A stretch of 21,609 bases of DNA from NCBI GenBank assembly GCA_964355495.1, contig CAYHES010000024.1, forward strand, positions 1-21,609, written 5' to 3'. Positions 1-7,641 of the stretch are shown one piece after another (the stretch's first letter is position 1; every line of letters starts with the position of its first letter). The stretch is from UBA6901 sp964355495 (GTDB lineage: Bacteria > Pseudomonadota > Gammaproteobacteria > Acidiferrobacterales > UBA6901). The notes below the pieces were generated by a model. It was given only the letters and a program-made list of their open reading frames with translations, was not told the origin of the DNA and made no database searches. Position numbers and translations under genes: made by a program.

Positions 1-535
1 AGTTCATCTCCAGGCCGTAGATGCGACCGGTGGACGGGATGAACTGCCACAGGCCTGCGGCGCGCGCGCGCGAATAGGCTTGGGGCTTGTAGGCGCTCTC
101 GATCGCCGGCAACAGGGCGATTTCCATCGGCATGCCGCGCTTCTCCACCTCTTCCACGATGTAGTAGAGGTAAAGCCGTGCCCGGCCCACCATGCTATCG
201 AGATATTCCGGGTTATTGATGAACCACTGTTCATGGCGCGCCACCAGCGGGCTGTCGAGCACCGGCATGGCATAACCGGCGCGCAGGCGTCCCCACAGAT
301 CGGCATGCAGGTGGGTATCGAGCAGTTGGTCGCCCTGGTCATTGGCCGTGGACTGGCCGGCGGCGGCTGCGGAGGAGCTGGATTTCCGGGAGGCCGCGGC
401 CGTCTTATCGGCAGCACCAGTGGCGCCTTCCGGGGTAACGGCTTGGGGAAAAGAGGCGCAACCGGCGGCTCCCAGAATGGCGGCCAGCAGGCTGAGTCTG
501 AACAGGTGGGCTTTCTTGCTTCTTGTTGCTGCCAT
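1..535 (-). CDS. mltD: Membrane-bound lytic murein transglycosylase D (C-terminus missing, runs off left edge)
   Basis: An open frame reads leftward from an ATG at 535 to the window edge, giving 178 residues. It has a basic N-terminus, a hydrophobic stretch and a lipobox-like AAGC with Cys26, so it is probably an outer-membrane lipoprotein facing the periplasm. An Ala/Ser-rich linker follows. The SLT-type catalytic start is clear: PAIESAYKP places the catalytic Glu at about residue 146, followed by AAGLWQFIPSTG, typical of MltD. The family cleaves the glycan strands of peptidoglycan to 1,6-anhydromuramic products. The rest of the catalytic domain and any LysM repeats lie outside the window. 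It follows gloB on the same strand 61 bases downstream, the same neighbourhood as in E. coli. I see no strong Shine-Dalgarno. Confidence 0.93.
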   Translation of the reverse strand, partial: MAATRSKKAHLFRLSLLAAILGAAGCASFPQAVTPEGATGAADKTAAASRKSSSSAAAAGQSTANDQGDQLLDTHLHADLWGRLRAGYAMPVLDSPLVARHEQWFINNPEYLDSMVGRARLYLYYIVEEVEKRGMPMEIALLPAIESAYKPQAYSRARAAGLWQFIPSTGRIYGLEMN

Positions 536-596
536 GTCAAGTAATGGTAGGGGGAGGGTCGCGGGGCGTCAACCTTTTTCCATATTTTTCGGCAGC

Positions 597-1376
597 TTAT
601 CCGCGAAAGTTGTCCTTCCAGCTGCGCACGGCGGCAAATACGGACAGGCTGTCGGGAAGCACGATGCCGGCATGTTCCTCGATCTTTGCTCGCACTTCCG
701 GCACGGCGCTGCGCAGGAACGGGTTGATGCGCCACTCACGTTCCAGGGTGGAGGGAAGCGTTGGCTCGTCGTGTGCCAGCCGTGCTTCGACTTCGCGTCG
801 ATAGGCAGCAATGTCTGCATTGTCCGGCTCCACCGCTTGGGCAAAGCGCAGGTTGGCGAGTGTGTATTCGTGCGCGCAATACACCTGGGTGTCGCCCGGC
901 AGGGCGGCGAGGCGGGTGAGCGAGGCGTGCATCTGCGCAGCTGTGCCTTCAAACAGCCGTCCGCAGCCGGCCGAGAACAGGGTGTCGCCGCAGAACAGCC
1001 AGCCATGACCGTAGTAAGCGAGGTGGCCGCGGGTGTGGCCGGGCACTTCCAGCACGCGCAAATTCAGGCCGAGGTCCGGGAGCCGGACTTCATCGCCATC
1101 GTGCAGGGGATGTGTCAGCGTATCGATATTCTCATGCGCCGGACCATAGACCGGCAATCCGGGAAAGTGTTGCAGTAATTCAGGTATGCCGCCCACATGG
1201 TCGCCGTGATGATGGGTGCAGAGAATGGCGGTCGGGGTAATCCCGAGGCGCGGCAGCGCCGCGAGCACCGGCGCGGCGTCGCCCGGATCGACCAGGGCCG
1301 CGTGTGTCTGCGAGTTGCCGCGTATTACCCAGATGTAGTTGTCCTCAAACGCGCGGACGTGTAAAACAGGCTGCAT
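597..1376 (-). CDS. gloB: Hydroxyacylglutathione hydrolase (glyoxalase II)
   Basis: This 259-aa protein starts MQPVLHVRAF and is of normal length for glyoxalase II. It carries the metallo-beta-lactamase signature THHHGDH at residues 54-60, the metal ligands His114 (PGHTRGH), Asp131 (FCGDTLF) and His169 (CAHEYTLANL), and the typical C-terminal tail ending in SWKDNFRG. The family hydrolyses S-D-lactoylglutathione to D-lactate and glutathione in the cytosol, the second step of methylglyoxal detoxification. The open frame extends further upstream, but that part is antisense to the methyltransferase gene, so the ATG at 1376 is preferred. The gene is divergent from the methyltransferase, with 55 bases between starts that must hold both promoters, and is followed by mltD. 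Confidence 0.96.
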   Translation of the reverse strand: MQPVLHVRAFEDNYIWVIRGNSQTHAALVDPGDAAPVLAALPRLGITPTAILCTHHHGDHVGGIPELLQHFPGLPVYGPAHENIDTLTHPLHDGDEVRLPDLGLNLRVLEVPGHTRGHLAYYGHGWLFCGDTLFSAGCGRLFEGTAAQMHASLTRLAALPGDTQVYCAHEYTLANLRFAQAVEPDNADIAAYRREVEARLAHDEPTLPSTLEREWRINPFLRSAVPEVRAKIEEHAGIVLPDSLSVFAAVRSWKDNFRG

Positions 1377-1431
1377 AGACCGTTCCAGTGGTGGAGCGAC
1401 ACCAGTTTTATTGAGGCAGGAGAGCGAGTCA

Positions 1432-2193
1432 ATGTCGGCAATCGGTCCCATTGAATATCGGCGTGCCGAGCTGTGCGAATGGTTCACGCAGTCGCCCGGG
1501 CGTTCGCTGCTCGCGGTCGAGGCGCACGCGCTGCGCGCGGTCTGGCCGAGCCTGTTCAGCAAGGTCGCGGTACAGCTTGGCTGCGCCGGGCCGGTGGACC
1601 TGCTCGAGGCCTGCAACGCGCAGGTGCGCGCCGTGCTCGATTTGCCCGGTATCGCCGGCGCGCCGGTGGCACGCGTGCACGGCGTACCCGAGCAGCTGCC
1701 GTTCGACAGCCGCAGCGTGGATATCATGCTCCTGCCGCACACCCTCGAATTCGCCGATGACCCGCACCAGGTGTTGCGCGAGGTCAGCCGCGTGCTCACG
1801 CCCGAGGGGCATGTGGTGATTTTAGGTTTCAATCCTTTTAGTTTGTGGGGCCTGTGGCGCCTGCTGCGGCGCCGGCGCGGCAGTGCGCCGTGGAATGGCC
1901 ACTTCCTGCAACTCGCGCGCATCAAGGACTGGCTGAAATTGCTCGACTTCGAGATCGCCCGCGGCAGCATGCTTTATTACCGCCCACCGCTCGCGAGCGA
2001 AACCACCATGGACCGGCTGCACTTCCTCGACAAGGCCGGTGACCGCTGGTGGCCCATGGCCGGCGCCGTGTACCTGCTGGTGGCGAAGAAGCGCGTCGTC
2101 GGCATGACGCCGCTGCGCCCCGAGTGGCGCACGGCGCGCGCCTTTGGCCGGGCGGTGGCCCGCCCCGCGCTGCGGGTGATCCGTGGCGGATAA
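1432..2193 (+). CDS. SAM-dependent methyltransferase, YafS-like
   Basis: This is a 253-aa class I methyltransferase-like protein. The LPFDSRSVDIMLLPHTLEF segment followed by HQVLREVSRVLTPEGHVVILGFNPFSLWG is the Methyltransf_11 post-I/motif II-III region seen in E. coli YafS. The upstream glycine-rich SAM loop is degenerate here, which is also usual for YafS. The ATG at 1432 has AGGAGAG upstream; the frame is open to 1339, but that would overlap the gloB start. Position between divergent gloB and rnhA supports the YafS assignment. The last codons overlap the rnhA start by 11 bases, which suggests translational coupling. The substrate is not known to me. Confidence 0.85.
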   Translation: MSAIGPIEYRRAELCEWFTQSPGRSLLAVEAHALRAVWPSLFSKVAVQLGCAGPVDLLEACNAQVRAVLDLPGIAGAPVARVHGVPEQLPFDSRSVDIMLLPHTLEFADDPHQVLREVSRVLTPEGHVVILGFNPFSLWGLWRLLRRRRGSAPWNGHFLQLARIKDWLKLLDFEIARGSMLYYRPPLASETTMDRLHFLDKAGDRWWPMAGAVYLLVAKKRVVGMTPLRPEWRTARAFGRAVARPALRVIRGG

Positions 2194-2671
2194 AGTCGAA
2201 ATCTTCACCGATGGAGCCTGTCGTGGTAACCCGGGTCCCGGTGGCTGGGGCGCGTTGCTGCGCCATGGCGAGCGCGACGACTCCAGGGATGGAGGAGGTA
2301 GACCACGTCGGGAACACGTGGTCGAAAAAGAGTTGTACGGATCGGAGCGCGAGACCACCAACAACCGCATGGAACTCATGGCCGCCATCATCGCGCTCGA
2401 ATCCCTCAAGCGTGCGTGCGACGTGACGCTCACCACCGACTCGCAGTACGTGCGCAAGGGCATCACCGAGTGGATCGTGAACTGGAGGCGGCGTGGCTGG
2501 AAAACCGCCGACAAGAAGCCGGTGAAGAACCAGGATTTATGGCAGCGCCTCGAAGCGGCGACGCACCAGCACAAGATTCACTGGAAGTGGATCAAGGGGC
2601 ACAGCGGACATGAGGAGAACGAGCGCGCCGATCAGCTTGCCAATCGGGCGATTGATGAGATGCTGGGGTAG
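2183..2671 (+). CDS. rnhA: Ribonuclease HI with a 17-residue internal insertion
   Basis: RNase HI degrades the RNA strand of RNA:DNA hybrids. The protein is 162 aa and starts at a GTG inside the end of the methyltransferase gene. Catalytic residues are all present: Asp10 (VEIFTDGACRGNPGPGGWG), Glu64 (TTNNRMELMAAI), Asp86 (TTDSQYV), His140 (KGHSGH) and Asp150 (NERADQLA). The basic handle WRRRGWKTADKKPVKN is also kept. Residues of about 31-47, between RHGE and EKELYG, have no counterpart in the E. coli protein and shift the later active-site numbering by 16. The DNA coding for them is made of two hairpins (see separate entry). The insertion lies in the loop between the first two beta strands, away from the active site, so activity is probably kept. 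Confidence 0.95.
   Translation: MADKVEIFTDGACRGNPGPGGWGALLRHGERDDSRDGGGRPRREHVVEKELYGSERETTNNRMELMAAIIALESLKRACDVTLTTDSQYVRKGITEWIVNWRRRGWKTADKKPVKNQDLWQRLEAATHQHKIHWKWIKGHSGHEENERADQLANRAIDEMLG
2273..2323 (+). repeat. In-frame palindromic insertion within rnhA
   Basis: This 51-base (17-codon) block is absent from typical rnhA. It contains two inverted repeats: CTCCA-GGGA-TGGAG at 2281-2294, and GACCACGT / ACGTGGTC with a 7-base spacer at 2301-2323, whose end coincides with the end of the inserted codons. The structure resembles small palindromic elements that insert in frame in genes (as Rickettsia palindromic elements do) or REP-like units. I see no second copy in this window. Confidence 0.65.
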
Positions 2672-2712
2672 GGCGGCGCGGCAAAACCGAGTTAACCATC
2701 AGGAGAAAAATC

Positions 2713-2919
2713 ATGTCGAGCAACAAGTTGATTGGCTTTGTGCTGCTGGCCGTGGGCATTGTGCTGTTAGTGATGGGTTACAATGCCGCCCAGTCGGTCG
2801 GCTCGCAGTTCAAGCAGGCGTTCTCCGGGTCGATGTCCGACAAGGCGACGCTGTTGTACCTTGGCGGTGCCGTCGTGACGGCGGTCGGCGCCTATCTGGC
2901 CTTCCTGACGCGTAAGTGA
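2713..2919 (+). CDS. Small two-TM membrane protein, DUF3185-like
   Basis: This 68-aa protein has two hydrophobic segments at residues about 6-24 and 46-65, with the intervening segment NAAQSVGSQFKQAFSGSMSDKATL. That pattern matches what I recall of the DUF3185 family of small inner-membrane proteins with no assigned function. AGGAGAAAAATC precedes the ATG, a good ribosome site. It lies 41 bases after rnhA and 15 bases before dnaQ, so it is probably co-transcribed with both. Confidence 0.85.
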   Translation: MSSNKLIGFVLLAVGIVLLVMGYNAAQSVGSQFKQAFSGSMSDKATLLYLGGAVVTAVGAYLAFLTRK

Positions 2920-2934
2920 AAAGCACGAGGCCCT

Positions 2935-3675
2935 ATGACACGCCAGATCATTCTCGATACGGAAACCACCGGTCTGGAGCCCGCGCAGGGCCATCGCATC
3001 ATCGAAATTGGTGCGGTGGAAATGCTGAACCGGCGGCTTACCGGCAACCGCTTCCACCAGTATCTCAACCCCGAGCGCGAGATCGACGCCGGGGCGATCG
3101 AGGTGCATGGCATCACCAATGCGATGCTCGCCGACAAGCCGAAGTTTGCCGACATCGCCGCGGACTTTCTGGCGTTTGTGCAGGGCGCCGAACTGGTCAT
3201 ACACAACGCGCCGTTCGATACCGGCTTCATTAATAGTGAGTTCCGCCTGCTGGGCGAGGCGGCGCCGGCCGTAAGTATTGAGGGCGCGTGCACGGTGCTT
3301 GATACACTCAAGCTGGCGCGCAAGCTGCGCCCCGGGCAGAAAAACGATCTCGATTCCCTGTGCCGGCATTACAGCATCGACAACTCGCAGCGCAGCTTGC
3401 ACGGCGCCTTGCTCGACGCCGAAATCCTGGCGGATGTGTATCTCGCCATGACCGGCGGTCAGGCGACGCTCTTTCAGGAGCCGGGCGAGGCGGCTTCCGC
3501 GGCCAAACAGACGGTATCGGCGCATGCCATCCGGCGGCTCGATCCCAATCGTCCGGCGCTTGTGGTGATTCGCGCTAGTGACGAGGAGTTGGCCGAACAC
3601 GCCAAGGTGCTGGGCGAGATTGACAAGAAAAGCGGCGGGAAGTGCGTGTGGAAGGAGATTGAAACCGCGCAGTAG
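2935..3675 (+). CDS. dnaQ: DNA polymerase III epsilon subunit (3'-5' proofreading exonuclease)
   Basis: This 246-aa protein has all three exonuclease motifs of the DEDDh family: Exo I with Asp8 and Glu10 (ILDTETTGLEP), Exo II with Asp95 (HNAPFDTGF), and Exo III with His156 and Asp161 (LHGALLDAEILADVYL). A QATLF pentapeptide at about 176-180 fits the beta-clamp-binding motif that lies after the exonuclease domain in DnaQ. The C-terminal tail, which in the family binds the alpha subunit, is present. Replication fidelity is its role. The rnhA-dnaQ pairing is conserved in gammaproteobacteria, usually with the two genes divergent in E. coli; here both read rightward. It converges on the transporter gene, with only 17 bases between stops and no obvious intrinsic terminator. 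Confidence 0.97.
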   Translation: MTRQIILDTETTGLEPAQGHRIIEIGAVEMLNRRLTGNRFHQYLNPEREIDAGAIEVHGITNAMLADKPKFADIAADFLAFVQGAELVIHNAPFDTGFINSEFRLLGEAAPAVSIEGACTVLDTLKLARKLRPGQKNDLDSLCRHYSIDNSQRSLHGALLDAEILADVYLAMTGGQATLFQEPGEAASAAKQTVSAHAIRRLDPNRPALVVIRASDEELAEHAKVLGEIDKKSGGKCVWKEIETAQ

Positions 3676-3692
3676 GGTGCGCTCCACGTACC

Positions 3693-5033
3693 TTACATGA
3701 AATAGCGCAGGTAAATGTAACCGCTGCTGATCGCAATGCTGAGCAGCATCAGCGGAAACGCCATCAGCATGAACGGCAGGAAACGAATCGGATAGCCGGC
3801 GCGCTCCGCCATGCCGGCCACGATCAGGTTGGCACTGGCGCCGATGAGCGTGCCGTTGCCGCCCAGGCAAGCGCCCAACGCCAACGACCACCACAGCGGT
3901 TCGATGTGTTGCATGCCACCGTAAACCGGCGCCATGGATTCGATGAGCGGGATCATGGTGGCCACGAACGGAATGTTGTCCACAATCGCCGACGCGATGG
4001 CCGACACCCACAGGATCGCCTGCGCGGTCAGCGCCAGGTTGCCGCCGGTCAGCTCCACCACGCGGGTCGCCAGCCACTTCAGTACGCCTGCGGTCTCGAT
4101 GCCGTACACCACGATGAACAGGCCGAGGAAAAAAAAGATCGTCACCCATTCGACCTCGCCGAAGGTCTTGTGTACCTGCTCGGACTGGCGTTCGGCGTTG
4201 TGCGCGAAATTGTCGAGCAGCAGCAGCGCGGCGGCGCCGGCCATGGCAATGGTCGCGGGTTCAAGATGCAGCGGATGGGCGAGGATGAAGCCGAGAATCA
4301 CCAGTGCCAGCACCGCCAGCGACTGTTTCAGCAGGCGCGGATCGGTGATGGCCTCATGCTCATTGAACTGCATCACCCGGGCGCGCGCTTCGGGGGTAGC
4401 ACTGAGCTTGCGGCCCCAGAGAAAATAGATGGGCACCAGTGTGGCGAGCAGGATCACCGTCACCACCGGCGTGAGGTGCCACACGAAATCATTGAACGTC
4501 AATCCGGTCGCGGAGCCGATCATGATGTTGGGCGGATCGCCGATCAGTGTCGCCGTGCCGCCGATGTTGGCGGCGAAGATTTCAGTGAACAGGTAGGGGT
4601 AAGGATCAACCTTCAACTCCTCGGTAATGAGCAGCGTGACCGGCGCCACCAGCAGCACGGTGGTGACGTTGTCGAGGAATGCCGAGAACACCGCCGTCAC
4701 CAGCGCCAGCATCACCATAATGCCCCACGGATCGGCGTTCACTTTCTTGGCCGACCACACCGCGACGTATTGGAATACGCCGCACTTGCGGGTGATGGCC
4801 ACGATTACCATCATGCCGGTGAGCAGCCCGAGGGTATTGAAGTCCACGCCGTCGCGCAGCGCCGCCTGCTGGGTGATGACGCCGGACATGATCATGAGCA
4901 CCGCGCCGATCAGGGCGATGATGGCGCGGTTGATCCGCTCGGTAACGATGGCGACGTAGGTGACGGTGAACAACGCGAGCGACACCCAGAACGGGTTGAG
5001 GCCGAAGACGACGTGACCTGCCGACTCGTGCAT
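3693..5033 (-). CDS. ArsB/NhaD-type ion transporter
   Basis: This 446-aa polytopic inner-membrane protein has about 11-12 hydrophobic segments. The two halves carry the repeated signatures of the ion transporter superfamily: FSAFLDNVTTVLLVAPVT and GGTATLIGDPPNIMIG in the first half, ASAIVDNIPFVATMIP and LGGNGTLIGASANLIVAG in the second. These are shared by ArsB, NhaD and SLC13-like carriers. A Na+/H+ antiporter or an anion carrier is possible and sequence alone does not decide. Its ATG comes one base after the stop of the CBS-domain gene, so the two are probably co-translated, and the CBS protein may regulate transport. Confidence 0.88.
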   Translation of the reverse strand: MHESAGHVVFGLNPFWVSLALFTVTYVAIVTERINRAIIALIGAVLMIMSGVITQQAALRDGVDFNTLGLLTGMMVIVAITRKCGVFQYVAVWSAKKVNADPWGIMVMLALVTAVFSAFLDNVTTVLLVAPVTLLITEELKVDPYPYLFTEIFAANIGGTATLIGDPPNIMIGSATGLTFNDFVWHLTPVVTVILLATLVPIYFLWGRKLSATPEARARVMQFNEHEAITDPRLLKQSLAVLALVILGFILAHPLHLEPATIAMAGAAALLLLDNFAHNAERQSEQVHKTFGEVEWVTIFFFLGLFIVVYGIETAGVLKWLATRVVELTGGNLALTAQAILWVSAIASAIVDNIPFVATMIPLIESMAPVYGGMQHIEPLWWSLALGACLGGNGTLIGASANLIVAGMAERAGYPIRFLPFMLMAFPLMLLSIAISSGYIYLRYFM

Positions 5034-5034
5034 G

Positions 5035-5499
5035 TCAGGCCGGCCGGCCGGTCAGCTTGGCGAGAATGCCCCAGTAGGTCACGAGTCCCAGCAGACGGCC
5101 GGTGTGTGGATCGGCCACCGGCAGGTTGTGATGATGCCGGTGCAGGTGCAGCAGGGTTTCCACAAGACTCATGTCTGGAGCGAGCGGGCGTAACGCCGTG
5201 TCGGCGAAATGTATAACGGGCTCGCCAAGCCGGTCGGCCAGGCGTTCCTTGAGATTCTCCAGCGTGTCATGCACGAAGGCGAGGTCGCCGATGTGGGTGT
5301 CGCCGTCGAGCGTGGCGGCGCGCGGCAGCATATGGCGTACCAGGGTATGAATGCCGAACAGGCCCTTATAGAGGCCGGTGGCGTCCACGACAGGCAGGCT
5401 CTTGATGTGGTGGCGGAACAGCAGATCGATAGCATCCGCCAGACTCGCCGAGTCGAGCACCGTGATGGGATCCGGCAGCATGACGGTCTGGCAGGTCAC
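5035..5499 (-). CDS. CBS-domain pair protein
   Basis: This is a 154-aa protein made almost wholly of two CBS motifs. The first runs about residues 5-60 (DPITVLDSASLADAIDLLF, then IKSLPVVDATGLYKGLFGI); the second about 95-150 (RPLAPDMSLVETLLHLH, then HNLPVADPHTGRLLGLVTYW). CBS pairs bind adenosyl ligands and often sense energy or ionic state for transporters and enzymes. The GTG at 5499 is chosen because GAGGAA lies just upstream; an ATG at 5481 is an alternative. The frame stays open to 5688 but would then run through the tRNA sequence, so longer starts are rejected. It is the first gene of a pair with the transporter at 3693-5033. Confidence 0.85.
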   Translation of the reverse strand: MTCQTVMLPDPITVLDSASLADAIDLLFRHHIKSLPVVDATGLYKGLFGIHTLVRHMLPRAATLDGDTHIGDLAFVHDTLENLKERLADRLGEPVIHFADTALRPLAPDMSLVETLLHLHRHHHNLPVADPHTGRLLGLVTYWGILAKLTGRPA

Positions 5500-5548
5500 G
5501 GGTTCCTCATGCGGGGCTTGCGCCTTGTTCTGATGGAGGAGGAAAAGA

Positions 5549-5626
5549 TGGTGGGCGATGCAGGGATCGAACCTGCGACACCTGCCGTGTGAAGGCGGGG
5601 AGGCCGTACGGTTCCATGCATCGCCA
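5549..5626 (-). tRNA. tRNA-Val(CAC), 3' half intact, 5' half degenerate: likely attachment-site remnant
   Basis: Read leftward, the 3' half is good: anticodon loop TTCACAC (anticodon CAC), 3' anticodon-stem strand GGCAG, a perfect T arm (GCAGG, loop TTCGATC, CCTGC), acceptor strand ATCGCCC, discriminator A and an encoded CCA at 5551-5549. The 5' half does not fold. The bases where the D arm should be contain no AGCTCAG-like sequence and no paired D stem, position 8 is G rather than T, and the anticodon stem has a C-A mismatch. A GGCGAT at the expected 5' end still pairs with the acceptor strand. This is what remains when an element integrates into a tRNA gene: the 3' half is left behind and the full gene is rebuilt at the other end. 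A functional but odd tRNA is less likely. Confidence 0.6.
5554..5625. repeat. 9-bp inverted repeat bracketing the tRNA fragment
   Basis: GGCGATGCA at 5554-5562 is the exact reverse complement of TGCATCGCC at 5617-5625. Six of the nine pairs are the expected acceptor stem; the extra three go beyond normal tRNA pairing. It may be a partial acceptor-stem restoration at the junction or chance. Confidence 0.4.
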
Positions 5627-5951
5627 ACAGTTACTGAATGATATAAACGGTTGTCCTGTAAAGGCAAGTTGTTCATTTCCAGTCCCACGGGAAACCAGTT
5701 CAGCCCATAAGGTAACCGTGCATGTCGAGTTTTGTCCCTCGGAATGGGCTCAGGTTCTGGAAAAGCCGTGTGTCAGATTTGATGCGGTTTTGATCCCTGC
5801 TTGGAATGTTGATTTCGTCGAGGGAATGGGTTCAAGGACCAAGATCGGATGTGCCCGCTTAACCACACCTACAGGGATCCACTTATCGGACCGGGCTTGG
5901 TTGTTCAGAGGAGTGGGGCCAGCTCTTGCGCTGGTCGTAGAATGATACTAA

Positions 5952-5979
5952 CCTAGTTATATATTTACAAGTAACTAGG
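5952..5979. promoter_or_regulatory. Inverted repeat upstream of abiE, likely AbiEi operator
   Basis: CCTAGTTA at 5952-5959 and TAACTAGG at 5972-5979 are perfect 8-bp arms with an AT-rich 12-base spacer, ending 8 bases before the abiEi start. AbiEi antitoxins are known to repress their own operon by binding inverted repeats in the promoter; this site fits that role. The rest of the 360-base gap from the tRNA fragment shows no convincing gene. Confidence 0.65.
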
Positions 5980-5987
5980 AAAGTACC

Positions 5988-6596
5988 ATGTCCCGGCCGG
6001 ACGCCATCCTTAAATATATTGCCAAGCGGGGGACAGTCACGGTGGCTGACCTCACGGGTCTCGGTCTATCGCGTCCGGCGCTGTTTCGCGGACTCGCGGG
6101 GCTGCTCGATCAAGGGCGTATCGTGCGCGTGCGCCGGGGCGTGTATCAGGTTATGCAACCCCGGGAATCCAGCGATACCTGGGTGCAGGTGATGCAGCGT
6201 TATCCGCAGGGCGTGCTATGCCTGCTCTCGGCGCTGGCCTTTCATGAACTCACCACCCAATCGCCACCCGTGGTGTGGCTGGCGCTGCCGAAAAGCGCTT
6301 GGCGCAAGCAGGAGGATTATCCACCGCTACGGATCGTGCATTTTTCCGGCGAGGCCTATACGGCGGGTATCGAGACACACAAACGGCCAGGAGGGATGGT
6401 GCGAGTGTATTCGGTAGCGAAAACCGTGGCCGATGGCTTCAAGTTCCGCAATCGTATTGGGCTGGATGTGGCCATCGAGGCGCTGCGTGAAGGCTGGCAA
6501 CAACGGCGCTTCACGCTGGAGGAGTTGGATGCGATGGCGCGCATCTGCCGCGTACAGGTGGTGATGCGGCCATATGTCGAGGCGTTGGTGGCATGA
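5988..6596 (+). CDS. abiEi: Type IV toxin-antitoxin antitoxin, AbiEi family
   Basis: This 202-aa protein opens with a winged helix-turn-helix of the AbiEi_4 type (about residues 1-60: ILKYIAKRGTVTVADLTGLG, then LLDQGRIVRVRRGVYQV). The C-terminal domain contains SALAFHELTTQSPPVVWLALP and the YSVAKTVADGFKFRNRIGLD segment characteristic of AbiEi. The family neutralises the partner nucleotidyltransferase without direct binding and represses the operon through the winged helix. Its stop overlaps the toxin start as ATGA, so the pair is translationally coupled. An operator-like inverted repeat is just upstream. AbiE systems give phage abortive infection and stabilise mobile elements, and this one is the first gene inside the element's left end. 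Confidence 0.92.
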   Translation: MSRPDAILKYIAKRGTVTVADLTGLGLSRPALFRGLAGLLDQGRIVRVRRGVYQVMQPRESSDTWVQVMQRYPQGVLCLLSALAFHELTTQSPPVVWLALPKSAWRKQEDYPPLRIVHFSGEAYTAGIETHKRPGGMVRVYSVAKTVADGFKFRNRIGLDVAIEALREGWQQRRFTLEELDAMARICRVQVVMRPYVEALVA

Positions 6597-7462
6597 CGGG
6601 AAGAACCAATGTGGGAGCCTCGGTACGACAACGTCTGCTAAACGTTGCCCGTGAGCGCGGCGAGGACTTCCAGCAGATATTGGTGCGCTATGCGCTGGAA
6701 CGACTGCTCTATCGGCTGGCGCAGTCGCCGCACAGCAACCGCTTTGTGCTCAAGGGTGCGCTGTTGTTTCGCCTGTGGTTCGATTTGGTGCAGCGTCCGA
6801 CGCGCGATGCCGATTTCCTGGGATTCGGTGACGCCGAGCCAGAACATTGCGCCGCGGTGTTTCGCGAGATCGCGTCTATAGGTATGACGGCGGACGATGG
6901 GCTGGTGTTCGATGCGGGTTCCGTGCGCGCGGCCGCTATTCGTAAGGAGGCGGGGTATCCTGGTGTGCGGGTCAGCATGACCGCCACACTCGACGGGGCG
7001 CGCATTCCTGTGCAGTGCGACATCGGCTTCGGCGATGCCGTTACCCCGGCGCCATTGCAGCAGGCGTATCCAACCCTGCTCGACATGCCGGCGCCGGTGC
7101 TGGCGGTGTATCCGCTCGAAACCGTGGTGGCGGAAAAACTGGAAGCGATGGTGAAACTGGCCGGGTTCAATTCCCGCGTGAAGGATTACTTCGATCTGTG
7201 GGTTTTGATGCGTTACGAAAATATTGACCGTGACCTGCTGCCCACGGCAATTCGAGCAACCTTTGTGCGTCGGCAAACGGCCTTGCCGGCGAGGTTGCCG
7301 TCGGGACTTGCACCCGAGTTTGCTGTGGCTCGTCAGACGATGTGGCAGGCGTTTCTTACGCGCAGTGGTCTTTCGGCCCCACCACTGGCAGAAGTCCTCG
7401 ATGAGTTGCGCGCGCAATGCTGGCCCTTGTTGCAGGCAGCGGCCGAAACAGGGGCAGACTGA
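6593..7462 (+). CDS. abiEii: AbiEii-family nucleotidyltransferase toxin
   Basis: This 289-aa protein is typical in size for AbiEii/AbiGii (DUF1814). The DNA polymerase beta-like fold is marked by VLKGALLFRLW at about 52-62, the acidic motif TRDADFLGFG at about 70-79 (Asp72, Asp74), CDIGFGDAV at about 142-150 (Asp143), EKLEAMVKL at about 181-189 and NSRVKDYFDLW at about 193-203. Family members transfer nucleotides and halt growth; tRNA acceptor stems are substrates in characterised relatives. All expected motifs are present, so the toxin looks intact. It is coupled to abiEi by a 4-base overlap. A strong hairpin lies downstream between this gene and the convergent minus-strand cluster. Confidence 0.92.
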   Translation: MTGRTNVGASVRQRLLNVARERGEDFQQILVRYALERLLYRLAQSPHSNRFVLKGALLFRLWFDLVQRPTRDADFLGFGDAEPEHCAAVFREIASIGMTADDGLVFDAGSVRAAAIRKEAGYPGVRVSMTATLDGARIPVQCDIGFGDAVTPAPLQQAYPTLLDMPAPVLAVYPLETVVAEKLEAMVKLAGFNSRVKDYFDLWVLMRYENIDRDLLPTAIRATFVRRQTALPARLPSGLAPEFAVARQTMWQAFLTRSGLSAPPLAEVLDELRAQCWPLLQAAAETGAD

Positions 7463-7641
7463 TGCAGCACAGGCGTGACTAACGAAGCAGGAACCATGGC
7501 AATGGTTGGCTTCTGTGCCGTGATGACATATCTTTTGACAATTAACAAACGGCTCAACGCGGAATCGTGCGGGTCTTTTTTCTGTTGGTGCGCGGACAAA
7601 TTTGACCACCCGCAGGATCAAATTACCGTGCATTACAGCAA

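Noticed and set aside
4..735. Minus-strand 243-codon frame at the left end
   Set aside because: It is out of phase with the clear MltD frame and overlaps gloB; it has arginine/proline-rich nonsense composition.
597..1970. Longer gloB starting near 1970
   Set aside because: The upstream part is antisense to the methyltransferase gene, and the protein with ATG at 1376 has the normal glyoxalase II length.
2767..4149. 460-codon minus-strand frame
   Set aside because: It lies antisense to dnaQ and the DUF3185-like gene and out of phase with the transporter; no family features are seen.
3906..5216. 436-codon plus-strand frame
   Set aside because: It is antisense to the transporter gene, with His/Gln/Arg-rich shadow composition.
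5549..5626. Fully functional tRNA-Val
   Set aside because: No D stem can be formed, T8 is absent and the anticodon stem has a mismatch; a remnant is more likely, although a functional product is not excluded.
5500..5688. N-terminal extension of the CBS protein
   Set aside because: It would translate the tRNA sequence; the GTG at 5499 with GAGGAA upstream is more sensible.
5589..5945. 118-codon plus-strand frame after the tRNA fragment
   Set aside because: It starts within the tRNA, has no ribosome site and no recognisable protein features.
6638..7633. 331-codon minus-strand frame
   Set aside because: It is antisense to abiEii, which has all its family motifs.
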